From positions 3,504,501 through 3,568,500 of the forward strand of contig NZ_CP041767.1 of NCBI RefSeq assembly GCF_022026395.1: 64,000 nt of DNA. Direction: 5' to 3'. Shown here in pieces: positions 32,798 through 42,709 of this stretch (position 1 is its first letter; each line of letters opens with the position of its first letter). Made by a program: the position numbers and the translations under genes. A model generated the notes under the pieces. That model had not been told where the DNA came from. It ran no database searches and saw nothing but the letters and a program-made list of their open reading frames with translations. Origin of the DNA: Brevibacillus brevis (GTDB taxonomy: Bacteria > Bacillota > Bacilli > Brevibacillales > Brevibacillaceae).

Positions 32798-34087
32798 TTA
32801 TGATAGCTTCCATATCTTGCGCAGGTCTTCATCCGTTTTCCACGATTGGCACTCGATTAAAAAAGCAAAATATCGATCCAAATGTATACGTGACAGCGTA
32901 TAGCCTGGCAGCTCCTTTACTTCTTTCCAGACTTGGACTACGTACGGCAGGAGCTTTTCTTTTTCGCCCTGGTAGTACGCTTTGATAAGTGGGAGCTTTA
33001 GATGGGGCATCGCTTGTAGCTTCTCATGATTGGTTGCAACCAAATGGGCCAAATGAAGAATACCTCGAGCGACGAGGGGATCAACGAGCCAACTAGGGAG
33101 TGTACGGTATTCGAAACCATAGTCCTTCTCCCTTACATCCCCCAAAAATCCATAGCGCTCTCTGCGGCTCATACAGCCTGCATCCTCAATCAGAACAAGG
33201 GGAAGAGCCAAGTACGCATCCAGCTTTCGCCGAAGAGAAAAAGTCGGTGTGAGCCCGCCAAAATGAATATGCCCACCGATTGGATAACCTTGAAACGGCA
33301 TTCCGCCAGCGAGCCATTCGATAGACGAATTCCCTATTTTTTTGTATGCGAGTGCCAAATTATCGTAGATATGCATAAATAATTGATCAGGGTCCTCCGA
33401 CGGCGCAGGTCTCAACTCTGCAACCGGGTGCTGATGGAGACCTAATTCTTCCCGGTAACGTGTCGTATCACATCCAACCGTCCCATTGATGCTCAGGAAG
33501 TCAGAAGCAAGTGCCATCTCTCCTGTGGGCTTGCGTAAAGCAAATTCGGGATCTGCCCCCATACTTTGCAGCTTTTGCGGCTGTTTGCGCATCCGAGCTT
33601 CCCACCACTCTCGAGCCCGCTGCATATATTCGTCAGCTTGCTTGGCTGGCCAATTCGGTTCTACCTCGACGACCTTGAGTCGATGGGGAGAGGCCGCCAT
33701 GACCGTCACTTGACCCGCATCGGCTCCGGCGGCATACAAACTGCGCACAGCCAGCCCTTGCACCACCTGAATCTCTGGTTCAGCGGAAGGCAAGGAGACA
33801 GAATGCCACTCGGGTTCCTGTAGGCGGTGCAGTAGCCATTGTGATTGCTCCTCGCTTCTGGCGATATCCAGTACATAGTCTTGGTAAAGGCATATCCTAT
33901 ATGTTCGCCAGCCCGGTCGCGCTGCTTTTCCTGTTGTTACAGGTATTCTCCCTTGCCGGAGCAACCAGCGACCGATTTCAGGACGATGCAAATACGCTAC
34001 CACTTCTTTAGCGTTGGCCGTCATCGGTTGTGTTGCTGGCGTTTCCTGCTTGTTTGCTCGCTGACTCGCCCTTGTGCGTAGAATCAT
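32798..34087 (-). CDS. putative amidoligase (COOH.NH2 ligase type 2)
   Basis: 429 residues. The C-terminal half has the marks of PF14395-type amidoligases: SMGADPEFALRKPTGEM, YPIGGHIHFGGLTPTFSLRR and FEYRTLPSWLVDP. These are glutamine-synthetase-like fold enzymes proposed to form peptide or isopeptide bonds. The N-terminal half is an extra domain of unknown role. I start at ATG 34087, which has GGGGGAG about 10 bases upstream; GTG 34096 is an alternative. Its place between cotE and mutS suggests a link to spore-coat peptides, but that is inference. Confidence 0.72.
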   Translation of the reverse strand: MILRTRASQRANKQETPATQPMTANAKEVVAYLHRPEIGRWLLRQGRIPVTTGKAARPGWRTYRICLYQDYVLDIARSEEQSQWLLHRLQEPEWHSVSLPSAEPEIQVVQGLAVRSLYAAGADAGQVTVMAASPHRLKVVEVEPNWPAKQADEYMQRAREWWEARMRKQPQKLQSMGADPEFALRKPTGEMALASDFLSINGTVGCDTTRYREELGLHQHPVAELRPAPSEDPDQLFMHIYDNLALAYKKIGNSSIEWLAGGMPFQGYPIGGHIHFGGLTPTFSLRRKLDAYLALPLVLIEDAGCMSRRERYGFLGDVREKDYGFEYRTLPSWLVDPLVARGILHLAHLVATNHEKLQAMPHLKLPLIKAYYQGEKEKLLPYVVQVWKEVKELPGYTLSRIHLDRYFAFLIECQSWKTDEDLRKIWKLS

Positions 34088-34163
34088 GCCCTCCACACTC
34101 CCCCGCTATTCTCTCGTTATCTTATGAATGCGCCCAGAAAAACGTGTGAATGGTACGTATCCG

Positions 34164-34199
34164 AAAAAAAGAAAAAAGAGGAGATAATTTCTCCTCTTT
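34164..34199 (-). terminator. terminator of cotE
   Basis: Minus-strand stem AAAGAGGAG / CTCCTCTTT followed by T6 and further T-rich sequence, directly at the cotE stop. Confidence 0.85.
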
Positions 34200-34758
34200 A
34201 GTCGAGCTCGTCGAGTAGCGTAGCGGAATCAAAGTCATCATACTCGTCACTGTTATCTTCAAAGTCGTCAACCAGATGGAATTCTTTGTCATCACAACTA
34301 TTGCAGACAACAACGCACACCTTTGTTTCTCCAATGACCTCTACTGCATATTCGCTTTCAACTCTGACCGTGATTGTGCTACCACCACTTAACTCCGCTT
34401 TTATGCACTTCGGTTGCTCCACGGCGCGTGCAACGATTTCCAGATCGCCTCTGCAGTTTTTGTCGAAGAACGTAAGCGGTACGAGTACGGAGAACTGAAC
34501 AGTTTCCCGCTTGACTTCGGTTTGCGTGTTATTAGCAAACGAAAACCACAGGTTGACGTCATACGTACCAGATACTTCAACGGCATCTCCGACTTTCTCT
34601 GCTTGGAAGTTCGTGTTTATAACCCAGCATCCGAGGATCGTCGAAGGAGTTTGCGACGGTATGATGGTGTGGGTGGTAGTAGAAAATTTATGGCCTTTGC
34701 CGCAGACTGCTTTCGCGATAAGTTCCCGGCACTGTAGATCTTTGTCTATACCCGACAT
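34198..34758 (-). CDS. cotE: outer spore coat morphogenetic protein CotE
   Basis: 186 residues, close to the 181 of Bacillus CotE, which directs outer-coat assembly on the forespore. Recognised segments are LQCRELIAKAVCGKGHKFS, IPSQTPSTILGCWVINTNF and VSGTYDVNLWFSFANNTQTE, with an acidic tail (EDNSDEYDDFDSATLLDELD). ATG 34758 follows GGAGGT. About 33 bases upstream, CATACAAAT (34791-34799, minus strand) resembles the -10 of mother-cell sigma-E/sigma-K promoters; no good -35 is seen. Confidence 0.93.
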   Translation of the reverse strand: MSGIDKDLQCRELIAKAVCGKGHKFSTTTHTIIPSQTPSTILGCWVINTNFQAEKVGDAVEVSGTYDVNLWFSFANNTQTEVKRETVQFSVLVPLTFFDKNCRGDLEIVARAVEQPKCIKAELSGGSTITVRVESEYAVEVIGETKVCVVVCNSCDDKEFHLVDDFEDNSDEYDDFDSATLLDELD

Positions 34759-34894
34759 TTCGTTACCTCCTCCATACAACGTTTCTGTACATTTGTATGC
34801 AGGGCATTCGACTAGCGTGCAAACAACCACCTTATATTTGGGAAAGTTGTTGGGTATTCATCAAAACAGCGCCGGGAAGGCTTTCTATCAAGAA

Positions 34895-35338
34895 TTAGGA
34901 GCAGCAGCCGTCAGATTTTTTCTTTTCAGGCCCGCCACCCGTCTCTCCGGTCAATGGGTTTCCGCCTGTATCCAAAATAATACGCTCCGAAACGGTGTTC
35001 GTGATCACGTTCGTAACCATTTGCAAAAGATCGTTCACATCGACCTGCGATTGCTTGAATTCCGTAACGATTGGAATGGAATCCAGCTCCTCATGCAATT
35101 GGTTGTATTCGCCTTCCACTTTTTTCACCAGTTCCGGCTTGTTGATGGATTCAAACATCACCATTTGCTTTTGTTTCTGCTTCAATGTATCAATCAAATC
35201 TTGCACACGTTCATTGTTCTTGATTTGCTGTTCGGCACGTTTGAAGAAATCAACTTCATTTGTACGCGCGATCATGGCTGCAAGCTCACGAGCTTTATCG
35301 AGAATTTCTTTCTGGGTATATACGTTTGTTTGTTCCAT
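34895..35338 (-). CDS. ricA: RicA (YmcA) family regulatory protein
   Basis: 147 residues. RicA with RicF and RicT forms the Fe-S-containing Y-complex that aids RNase Y processing and promotes competence, biofilm and sporulation in Bacillus. The helical YlbF/YmcA core is visible (ILDKARELAAMIARTNEVDF, IKNNERVQDLIDTLKQKQK). The C-terminal tail ends SDGCCS, with vicinal cysteines matching cluster ligands of the family. It starts 6 bases after the miaB stop, so the two are co-transcribed; rny is in the same window. Confidence 0.9.
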   Translation of the reverse strand: MEQTNVYTQKEILDKARELAAMIARTNEVDFFKRAEQQIKNNERVQDLIDTLKQKQKQMVMFESINKPELVKKVEGEYNQLHEELDSIPIVTEFKQSQVDVNDLLQMVTNVITNTVSERIILDTGGNPLTGETGGGPEKKKSDGCCS

Positions 35339-35344
35339 TATGAC

Positions 35345-36859
35345 CTACACCTCAACTTTGGATACGAGTTCACCGTGGAGTGTCCACGTTTTCGCATCTG
35401 TAATTTTTATGTGAACATACTGTCCGATCAAGGATTTGTCGCCGGTGAAATGGACCAGCTTGTTCGTACGTGTACGACCCGCAAGCACTTCCGCATTCGT
35501 CCTCGATTCGCCTTCCACGAGTACCTCGACAACCTGATCCTGCAGTTTTTTGTTCTGCTCCAGTCCGATGCGAGCCAAAACTTCATTGAGTCGATACAGG
35601 CGCGCTTTTTTCACTTCCATCGGAACGTTGTCTTCCATGACAGCAGCCGGTGTGCCTTCACGTGGGGAGTAAATGAAGGTATAGGCAAAATCATATTTGA
35701 CCTCTTCCACCATCGAAATGGTATCTTCGAACTGCTCATCGGTTTCGCCTGGGAAGCCAACAATAATATCGGTAGAAAGCGAGACATTCGGGATCGCGTC
35801 CTTGATTTTGCGAACGAGCTCCAGATAATGCTCACGCGAATATTTGCGCGCCATCCGCTTGAGTACTTCTGTCGAACCGGATTGGACAGGCAAATGGATT
35901 TGCTCAACCAGGTTGCCGCCTTTTGCAAGAACCTCGATCAAGTGGTCGTCAAAATCACGCGGATGACTTGTCGTAAAGCGCACACGCGGGATATCAATTT
36001 TACGGATCTCGTCCATCAGGTCCCCAAAGCCGTACTCGATGTCCTCAAAATCTTTCCCATACGCATTGACGTTTTGTCCAAGAAGCATGATTTCTTTAAA
36101 GCCTTGGCGAGCGAGATCACGCACTTCTGCGATGACATCTTCCGGGCGTCGACTGCGCTCTTTTCCGCGGGTATACGGAACGATGCAGTACGTACAGAAC
36201 TTGTCGCAGCCGTACATAATGTTAACCCAGCCCTTGGTGTTTCCTTCACGGAGCTTCGGCATATTTTCGACGATATCGCCTTCCTTGGACCAAACCTCAA
36301 TCACCATTTCTTTGCTGAACATCGCATCGCGCAACAATTCTGGCAGTCGGTGAATATTGTGCGTTCCAAAAATCAAGTCGACCTGCTGGTAGCTTTTCAG
36401 GATTTTCTTGACGACTTTCTCTTCTTGGGACATACAGCCGCAAACACCGAGGATCAGATTTGGGTTGTTGTTCTTGAGCCGCTTCATGTGGCCGAGCTCT
36501 CCAAATACTTTATCCTCTGCATTTTCGCGGATCGCACAGGTGTTAAATAGGATGACATCCGCATCTTCGACAGAATCAGAGGAAGTATAACCCATTGCCT
36601 GCAAAATACCAGAAATCGTCTCCGAATCATGCTCGTTCATTTGGCAGCCATACGTACGAACGTGATAACGCTTTCCTTTTCCGATGTTCTGCATATCTTC
36701 TGGGATATTAAAATCGTAATGGACTAAAATCTCTTCCTTACCACGCTTTTTCGCATCTTTCAGAGAGGGGGCCTGGAAGTATTTCGCATAGTCTTCCGTT
36801 TTCTTTGGAGACTTAACGGATTTTAAGTCCACAGTCGCCTCTTTCGTTTCCTTCATCAT
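35345..36859 (-). CDS. miaB: tRNA-2-methylthio-N6-dimethylallyladenosine synthase MiaB
   Basis: 504 residues. A radical-SAM methylthiotransferase that adds the 2-methylthio group to i6A37, the MiaA product. The N-terminal cluster cysteines are in [29 protein letters not shown] and [10 protein letters not shown]. The SAM cluster motif is [16 protein letters not shown] and a TRAM domain closes the protein. An N-terminal extension of about 65 residues is normal for Bacillales. Confidence 0.97.
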   Translation of the reverse strand: MMKETKEATVDLKSVKSPKKTEDYAKYFQAPSLKDAKKRGKEEILVHYDFNIPEDMQNIGKGKRYHVRTYGCQMNEHDSETISGILQAMGYTSSDSVEDADVILFNTCAIRENAEDKVFGELGHMKRLKNNNPNLILGVCGCMSQEEKVVKKILKSYQQVDLIFGTHNIHRLPELLRDAMFSKEMVIEVWSKEGDIVENMPKLREGNTKGWVNIMYGCDKFCTYCIVPYTRGKERSRRPEDVIAEVRDLARQGFKEIMLLGQNVNAYGKDFEDIEYGFGDLMDEIRKIDIPRVRFTTSHPRDFDDHLIEVLAKGGNLVEQIHLPVQSGSTEVLKRMARKYSREHYLELVRKIKDAIPNVSLSTDIIVGFPGETDEQFEDTISMVEEVKYDFAYTFIYSPREGTPAAVMEDNVPMEVKKARLYRLNEVLARIGLEQNKKLQDQVVEVLVEGESRTNAEVLAGRTRTNKLVHFTGDKSLIGQYVHIKITDAKTWTLHGELVSKVEV

Positions 36860-37188
36860 ATATCACCTCAGCTATAATCATCTACATAAGTAACCAATAA
36901 AGAATTATATCATTTTGGGTGATACAAAAGCCAATGCATAATAACCATTATGAGGCAAAATATGTACGAAACGGCGAGAGACCGTTCCCTATCGAAAAGC
37001 GTTCCATCCAAATCAAAGAAGCATGTCCTTCCATTTCTACATGCTCCTCCTTACCCGCCAATTTTTTCGAAACTCCGTCTTTTTTCCTATTTTCACCATA
37101 ATATTTTTTTCTCCTGCAACAATACAAGCCCACTAACCGTCTGAATAGCAGTCAACAAAAACTACATTGCCATTTTGAGGAGGTTAAC

Positions 37189-38436
37189 ATGAAAAGAGCA
37201 CTAGCCGTATTCCTGTCGGTGTTGATGTTCTTAACGGTTATCCCAGTCGTTGGTGCCGCTTCCACCCCTTCGTTCTCAGACGTTCCACGTAGCCATTGGG
37301 CATACAAGGAAATTACGGAGATGGCGGCAAAAGGGATCATCAAAGGGTACGACAATCGGACATTTAGACCGAACAATGAAGTTACCCGCGCCGAATTTGC
37401 AAAAATTATGATCGCTGCAGCAGATGTAGATATAAACAAAAGCTACGTCGACCAAACCTTTAAAGATGTACCGCGTCATCACTGGGCATTTCTGTATGTG
37501 GAATACGCCAAGCCTTACTTGACTGGTTACAAATCCGGCTCCACCTACACGTATAAGCCAGATCAAGCGGCAGTACGTGAAGACATTGCTGTCGCATTGG
37601 TACGCCTGTTGGGCTACGATCAAAAGTACAAAGCCGACTTGAATCAATTGAAAAAGTTCCGTGATTACGATGATATTTCGTCAGCACTGCGTCCGTATAT
37701 TGCGATTGCAATCCAAACCGATCTGATGAAAGGATACAATGGCAATTTCCGTCCACAAGATCCAATTACACGTGCGGAAGCTGCTTCTCTGCTCTATCGC
37801 GCTATTTTGGATCGCGACGATGATGATGAGATCAAAATTGTTTTCCCTACCCCTGGTCAACCGAAACCACAGCCAGAACCAGAGCGAATCAATATCAGCG
37901 ACTCCTTCTCTGATTCCAAATTGAAAAACTGGAATACAGACAAAGCAACAGGAAACTGGGAGGTCGCGAGCAAACAAGTGACAGCTGAATCCGATGACGA
38001 TGATCTGGATCACTACTTCCTGCCATTGAATTGGAACGAGTCTGACAAAGTGAAAAAATACGAATTGAGCGTCGATGTTAATGTCGTAGGTAGTGAAGGT
38101 TTAGGAGGCCTTTACTTCAACGGTAAAGACGGAAAAGCCAATGTTGTATTCGTCCAAAAAGATCGTGTTGTTTTAGGAAAAGTGAATGATGTCGAAGAAG
38201 ACGATATTGACATCATTACTTCTAGCTCCTACAAGCTGAAATCCAGCAATCGCTTAAAAGTAGAAGTTAACGAGAACACTGTTTCCATTTATCTGAACGA
38301 TCAATACTTGTTCGGTCAACAGTACGTGAAACAAGAAGGCACAAAGCTCGGTCTGTACCTGCAAGAAGATGCGACGAAAGGTGCACCTCGCAAAACGACT
38401 TACCTGGACAATTTCTCCTTTAAAGAGACCAAATAA
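37189..38436 (+). CDS. S-layer homology domain protein
   Basis: 415 residues, exported. Signal peptide MKRALAVFLSVLMFLTVIPV with likely cleavage after VGAAS. Three SLH repeats follow at about 29-72 (FSDVPRSHWAYKEITEMAAK), 91-140 (FKDVPRHHWAFLYVEYAK) and 155-205, which anchor proteins to pyruvylated cell-wall polymer. A short acidic stretch (DRDDDDEIK) and proline-rich linker lead to a C-terminal beta-sandwich-like domain of about 170 residues, resembling concanavalin-like sugar-binding or hydrolase-associated domains. The GAGGAGG site is ideal. It is a single gene with terminator; the gap 36860-37188 before it shows nothing clear beyond this leader. Confidence 0.88.
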   Translation: MKRALAVFLSVLMFLTVIPVVGAASTPSFSDVPRSHWAYKEITEMAAKGIIKGYDNRTFRPNNEVTRAEFAKIMIAAADVDINKSYVDQTFKDVPRHHWAFLYVEYAKPYLTGYKSGSTYTYKPDQAAVREDIAVALVRLLGYDQKYKADLNQLKKFRDYDDISSALRPYIAIAIQTDLMKGYNGNFRPQDPITRAEAASLLYRAILDRDDDDEIKIVFPTPGQPKPQPEPERINISDSFSDSKLKNWNTDKATGNWEVASKQVTAESDDDDLDHYFLPLNWNESDKVKKYELSVDVNVVGSEGLGGLYFNGKDGKANVVFVQKDRVVLGKVNDVEEDDIDIITSSSYKLKSSNRLKVEVNENTVSIYLNDQYLFGQQYVKQEGTKLGLYLQEDATKGAPRKTTYLDNFSFKETK

Positions 38437-38450
38437 AGAACCATATTTTG

Positions 38451-38485
38451 ACCCGACAAGCTATCTTGGCCTGTCGGGTATTTTT
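38451..38485 (+). terminator. terminator of the SLH protein gene
   Basis: Perfect stem ACCCGACA / TGTCGGGT followed by ATTTTT. Confidence 0.9.
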
Positions 38486-38601
38486 CACTCTACTCCATAT
38501 GCATGTTCTACCAAATGGAAAAAAGATAGCGAAAACGTAGAAATAGACGCATTTCAGATGTTATAATGGTAGCTATTCTTGTCCTGTGAAGGAGCCTTCC
38601 G

Positions 38602-39444
38602 ATGTCATTTTCTGTTAATCAACCGTTTCGCTGGATGGACTCCGGTACTTACCAGGATAGTCCACTTGAGCCTTTAATTCGTGATGAAGCGTTGGCAGCA
38701 AGTATGCAACATGAATCAGCAACACCTGTCATTCATCTCTGGGTGTACGATCAGGCGCTGTATCTCGGCCGCAGAGACGCCAAGCTTCCCCATCTACAGC
38801 AGGCCTTGCGCAAGTTCGGTCAAGATGGCTTTGGTTGTGTTCTTCGCTCGTCTGGTGGCGCTTGTGTTCCGCTTGATGCTGGTGTACTCAATATGGCTTG
38901 TTTATTGCCCGACACGTCGATTTCCATTGACTCCTTCTTCTCGTTTGTTGCCCAGCTTCTTAATGTGGGCCTGCGTGATTACGGAAAGCTGGAATTTGGA
39001 GAAGTGACGGGTTCGTACTGTGCAGGGGAATACGATTTTTCCATTCACGGTAAAAAAATCGGAGGCATGGCACAAAGACGCACGCGACACGGCTCTATTT
39101 TGCAATTATGCATTAACGTAGACGATCGACCTCGCGGGGAATGGATGGAGCGCTTTTACCGTCTCGCCGGCTTGGATGAAATGCAGAGTCATAAGCCAAT
39201 TCCTTCCATCGATGCTTCGACCGTTGGCAGCATTGCAAGTTTGACTGGAAAATTGGCCACCATGGATGATGTAAAAGCACGTCTATTGGAGACAATCCGT
39301 TCTGAGTGGGCTGTATCACCTACCCCCTTTTATGTGCAAAATGAGTTAGTGACAGAGTCGAGGCAACATTTGTCGCAGCGATTACACTTATTTTCTTATA
39401 CCGCAAAAGAACTGGCCGCACCTGACTGGCACTTACCCGAATAA
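38602..39444 (+). CDS. lipL: octanoyl/lipoyl transferase, LipL type
   Basis: 280 residues, BPL/LplA catalytic fold. Bacillus LipL (281 residues) moves octanoate from GcvH to other lipoyl domains through a cysteine acyl intermediate. The equivalent cysteine is C140 in [14 protein letters not shown], followed by [16 protein letters not shown]. The substrate-binding [16 protein letters not shown] is also typical. LipM or LplJ is the alternative; length and the SYCxGEYD context favour LipL. A -10-like TATAAT is near 38561. GAAGGAG precedes ATG 38602. Confidence 0.8.
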   Translation: MSFSVNQPFRWMDSGTYQDSPLEPLIRDEALAASMQHESATPVIHLWVYDQALYLGRRDAKLPHLQQALRKFGQDGFGCVLRSSGGACVPLDAGVLNMACLLPDTSISIDSFFSFVAQLLNVGLRDYGKLEFGEVTGSYCAGEYDFSIHGKKIGGMAQRRTRHGSILQLCINVDDRPRGEWMERFYRLAGLDEMQSHKPIPSIDASTVGSIASLTGKLATMDDVKARLLETIRSEWAVSPTPFYVQNELVTESRQHLSQRLHLFSYTAKELAAPDWHLPE

Positions 39445-39502
39445 CGGGCATTTTACTTGCTTTTGATTCTCCAGGTGCTGCCGGTAAAATTCTGGAGGAA
39501 TT

Positions 39503-40642
39503 ATGAATAGCAATCGAAAGGGGACGTTTCAGGATCTGAATGCCCTTTTTGTTTTTGGGGCTCTTACTGTCTTGATGATTCACATCCTCAGTTTTTTTCT
39601 CGCAAATGAGAAGACGTATCCGTGGAATAGTGATTTGCAAGCCGTTCTAATTATCTTATTAAAATTCGGTCGCTCCTTGTTTATCTTTGCAACGGGAATG
39701 TTGCTGTTTTACTGGTATCAAAACCGACAATTGGATTGGCGTGCTTTCTGGAAAAAACGTTGGCGCGCGGTTATTTTGCCTTACGTAATTTGGACAGCCA
39801 TTTTCACCTATTTTAAACATCAAACCTTTGACCCGGCCGTGCTGGTAGAACCGTTTTTCGATAGTCTGTTTACGGGTAGCTCTTTCTACCACCTGTACTA
39901 CATTCCGCTTTACTTGCAATTAAGCTTGTTGTTTTGCCTGATTAAACCGTGGATGGAACGGTACTTGAATTTCCGTTGGATCATCGTTCTATTTATTGGA
40001 CAAGCGGGTTTGTACGTTCTCTACCACTATTTGTTCATTACGCCGTTATGGGCTATTGATTGGGCAGCAAACCCATTCTTGTCCCTCATGAAGCACACTT
40101 ATGTTTACGGACAGCATTATGTTTTCATGTACGTATTTACTTTTGCACTCGGCGCTTATGCCGGGATGAATGTGGATAAATGGCGAACATGGGTGAAACG
40201 ACTTCAAATACCTTCTATCGTCGTGATGGCAAGTGCAGCCGTTTGGCTGGCTTACAGCTATCTTTCCGGGTACAAGAGCTATTACGAGAGCATGAATATT
40301 TTCGAGCCGCTTTACTTGGTCTACACACTCTGTGTAATCATCAGCTTTTACCCTGTATCCAGTTATCTAGGCAAACTGCCTAAACTCGGTCCATGGCTTG
40401 CCCGGTTGGCCAAACAAAATATGGCTATCTATTTGGTCCATCCGTTGATCTTGTTTTTACTGCAGAGCTACGTCATTCATCGACTTGGCTGGTCGACGCC
40501 GTCAATGGTTCTCGGCATGTTCGTGATTACACCGCCACTCTGTATTTTCCTTTACGAGTTGACGACGATGTCCTTTTGGTTCAATCGAAAAAAACGGGTG
40601 GAAGCCAAACCCATTTTTAAAAATCAAACGTATAAAGCGTAA
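39503..40642 (+). CDS. acyltransferase 3 family membrane protein
   Basis: 379 residues with about ten transmembrane helices. The opening FQDLNALFVFGALTVLMIHI replaces the usual R-x10-H motif of OafA-type acyltransferases (H47 in family numbering is present in MIHIL). Further marks are FIFATGMLLFYWYQ, the catalytic-region RAVILPYVIWTAIFTYF and QNMAIYLVHPLILFLLQS. Members O-acetylate sugars, peptidoglycan or polymers at the membrane. GGAGGAA precedes ATG 39503. Confidence 0.82.
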   Translation: MNSNRKGTFQDLNALFVFGALTVLMIHILSFFLANEKTYPWNSDLQAVLIILLKFGRSLFIFATGMLLFYWYQNRQLDWRAFWKKRWRAVILPYVIWTAIFTYFKHQTFDPAVLVEPFFDSLFTGSSFYHLYYIPLYLQLSLLFCLIKPWMERYLNFRWIIVLFIGQAGLYVLYHYLFITPLWAIDWAANPFLSLMKHTYVYGQHYVFMYVFTFALGAYAGMNVDKWRTWVKRLQIPSIVVMASAAVWLAYSYLSGYKSYYESMNIFEPLYLVYTLCVIISFYPVSSYLGKLPKLGPWLARLAKQNMAIYLVHPLILFLLQSYVIHRLGWSTPSMVLGMFVITPPLCIFLYELTTMSFWFNRKKRVEAKPIFKNQTYKA

Positions 40643-40736
40643 GGGAGGAACTGGTTTCCTCTAAGCTCCTAATGTAAAAAACAACAGGATCTCGCATACT
40701 AGAACTAGGGACGATTGTTCCACACCTCGATTACTT

Positions 40737-40763
40737 GCCTGGCGTAACTGCCGGGCTTTTTTT
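40737..40763 (+). terminator. terminator
   Basis: Hairpin GCCTGGC / GCCGGGC with one mismatch, followed by T7. It lies 95 bases after the acyltransferase stop. Confidence 0.7.
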
Positions 40764-40907
40764 GTTTGAAGCCTCTCCAAAGCCTTGGCAACGCCAAGTT
40801 TTCTAAATGTAGCCCTACCGTTTGTATCTCTCTTACGGTATCATAGAAGGGGACCACAGGCAGTTCTTACTGCTATAGACGACAGAAAGAAAAGGTGGTG
40901 GATCTGA

Positions 40908-41378
40908 ATGAATCAAGAGATCCCTTTGTTACATATTCCGATCAAAGACCTCATAATCGCGTCCACAAAGGTCGCACATGTGCAGCTAGGTAATTCGCTT
41001 GAGCACGCCCTGCTAGTTCTAATCAAGTCAGGCTATTCAGCCGTTCCTGTACTGGATCATCAGTATCGGTTGCATGGGTTAATCAGCACGAATATGATCA
41101 TGAATAAGACTCTTGGTTTGGAGCGCTTCGAGACTGAGCGTATGTCCGAACATACAGTAGATGATGTGATGGATACGAAGGTCCCTCGATTGCGTGACAC
41201 CGATGAATTTTTGAAAGCTTTAGAAGTGTCGATAAATCACCCGTTCGTTTGTATTGAAGACGACGAGCACTATTTTCAAGGAATCTTGACTCGAAAATCG
41301 ATATTGGCTTTGGTATATCGCCACTTTCGCAACCTGCCCTTTCCTTTGGCTGACCAGCAACAGCCGGCAGAATCGTAG
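40908..41378 (+). CDS. cbpB: CBS-domain protein, CbpB/YkuL-like
   Basis: 156 residues with two CBS repeats. The first contains HALLVLIKSGYSAVPVLDHQ and RLHGLISTNMIM; the second contains VDDVMDTKVPRLRDTDEFLK and VCIEDDEHYFQGILTRKSIL. The size and order match CbpB (YkuL), a cyclic-di-AMP-binding protein that in Listeria and Bacillus links c-di-AMP with RelA activity. AAGGTGG precedes ATG 40908. Confidence 0.82.
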   Translation: MNQEIPLLHIPIKDLIIASTKVAHVQLGNSLEHALLVLIKSGYSAVPVLDHQYRLHGLISTNMIMNKTLGLERFETERMSEHTVDDVMDTKVPRLRDTDEFLKALEVSINHPFVCIEDDEHYFQGILTRKSILALVYRHFRNLPFPLADQQQPAES

Positions 41379-41445
41379 GTCACCGTATACGAAAAGACGG
41401 GGCATTAAATGCCACCGTCTTTTTCACATTCTTCTGTATTTCTTC

Positions 41446-42546
41446 TTAGAGCAATTGGCTCGGTGCTAGAAGCTGATGCTTCCGTTTCTTTTTTTCAGCG
41501 AGCAATGTCTGGGCATATTCCAGCGGATGACGGTACGTTTGTTTAAACATCGCCTTCTCTCCTGCTTTGAAAAAAGAATAGCGTTGATCACGCACATTGA
41601 CTTCGATTAAATACGGATTGCCTCGCTCGTCAATTCCCATATCCATCCCTAAGTCTGCTAATGATGAAAAATGGCGACCGTACTGCTTCGCAATTTCCAC
41701 CGCCGCTATGCTCACTCTTTCGATAACCGCTTGTTGTTGTTTCACCTCAGGAAAGATGGGGGCCAAAGCTTCCGAAAATGGTACTGCTGTCCCTCCTCGA
41801 GAGAGATTGCTCAGCTTGTTTTTCTTATTGGCAACCTTGGCAACCATCCCGCTCACAGTCCACTGTTTCTCTTTGTTTTTCTGTACCGAAACACGAATAT
41901 CAAATGTTTTTCCTCCATAGTGCGCCAAAGGAATTCCTTGTTGGATCAAAAATCTTTTGTTGCCGACCCAACGTCGCACCGTGGAGAGTAACTGCGAACG
42001 AGATAAGATCTGCCGTTTTTTCGATGCAATGAAGTGATAACTGCCTCCGTGCCGTTCAATACGTGCTACCCCAATTCCAACAGATCCAATTGACGGCTTG
42101 ACGTACACCACCTGGTATTTATCCAAGAACAGACGTAACTGCTCCATGGAATAAGGCACTGTATGCGGCAGATAGCTGCGAATCTGTTCGTTTTTCCAGA
42201 GCATCTGATGTACTTTTCTCTTATCCCGTACAACCAAGCCATTGAATACCGTCTTCTTTTGGCTCAATCTTCGAATCACATTCCGCGCTTTTGCATCTCC
42301 TGTCAAAACACGATTGTGGATGACTCGCGGGACTGAAACCAGTTGTGAAACAAGTCGGTTTCCGTTCCAAAAATATCCCTTAACCCGTTCATCTCCTGGC
42401 CTCACATGCCGCGGATGGAAAAAAACAGGCTCCAATCCAAGCTCTTTACCGATTTCAACATAATAAGGCAGACGCTCATATGACTTGATGCCATGAATTC
42501 CTTTCTCCATAAGGGCCCAATCCAACATTATCCCGATTCTGTCCAC
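41446..42546 (-). CDS. YheC/YheD-family ATP-grasp protein
   Basis: 366 residues. It starts MDRIGIMLDWALMEKG from GTG 42546, chosen because AAGGGGG stands 6 bases upstream (a longer frame reaches 42564). ATP-grasp elements are VVYVKPSIGSVGIGVARIER, KRFLIQQGIPLAHYGGKTFD and IDERGNPYLIEVNVRD. In Bacillus, YheC and YheD are endospore coat-associated. The product may ligate peptides or polymers on the spore surface. Single gene. Confidence 0.82.
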   Translation of the reverse strand: MDRIGIMLDWALMEKGIHGIKSYERLPYYVEIGKELGLEPVFFHPRHVRPGDERVKGYFWNGNRLVSQLVSVPRVIHNRVLTGDAKARNVIRRLSQKKTVFNGLVVRDKRKVHQMLWKNEQIRSYLPHTVPYSMEQLRLFLDKYQVVYVKPSIGSVGIGVARIERHGGSYHFIASKKRQILSRSQLLSTVRRWVGNKRFLIQQGIPLAHYGGKTFDIRVSVQKNKEKQWTVSGMVAKVANKKNKLSNLSRGGTAVPFSEALAPIFPEVKQQQAVIERVSIAAVEIAKQYGRHFSSLADLGMDMGIDERGNPYLIEVNVRDQRYSFFKAGEKAMFKQTYRHPLEYAQTLLAEKKKRKHQLLAPSQLL

Positions 42547-42709
42547 GTAGATCCCCCTTGCCACATTGCTCTACATAGGGTATGTGCCAGAAATGGCAAG
42601 AGCGTGCCTATTTTTGTACACCTATCAGCGACACGACAAAATATTGCATTTCCATCGGAATGATGTCGGATGCTGCGCTTGCCCGGGAAAGGATCGCGTT
42701 GCGTTCTTT

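Noticed and set aside
34511-36550. A 679-codon open frame on the plus strand
   Set aside because: It runs across cotE, ricA and miaB in antisense and its composition (Phe, His, Cys and Leu rich) is that of a shadow frame.
36860-37188. A riboswitch in the leader before the SLH gene
   Set aside because: I looked for c-di-GMP, c-di-AMP and T-box signatures and found none convincing.
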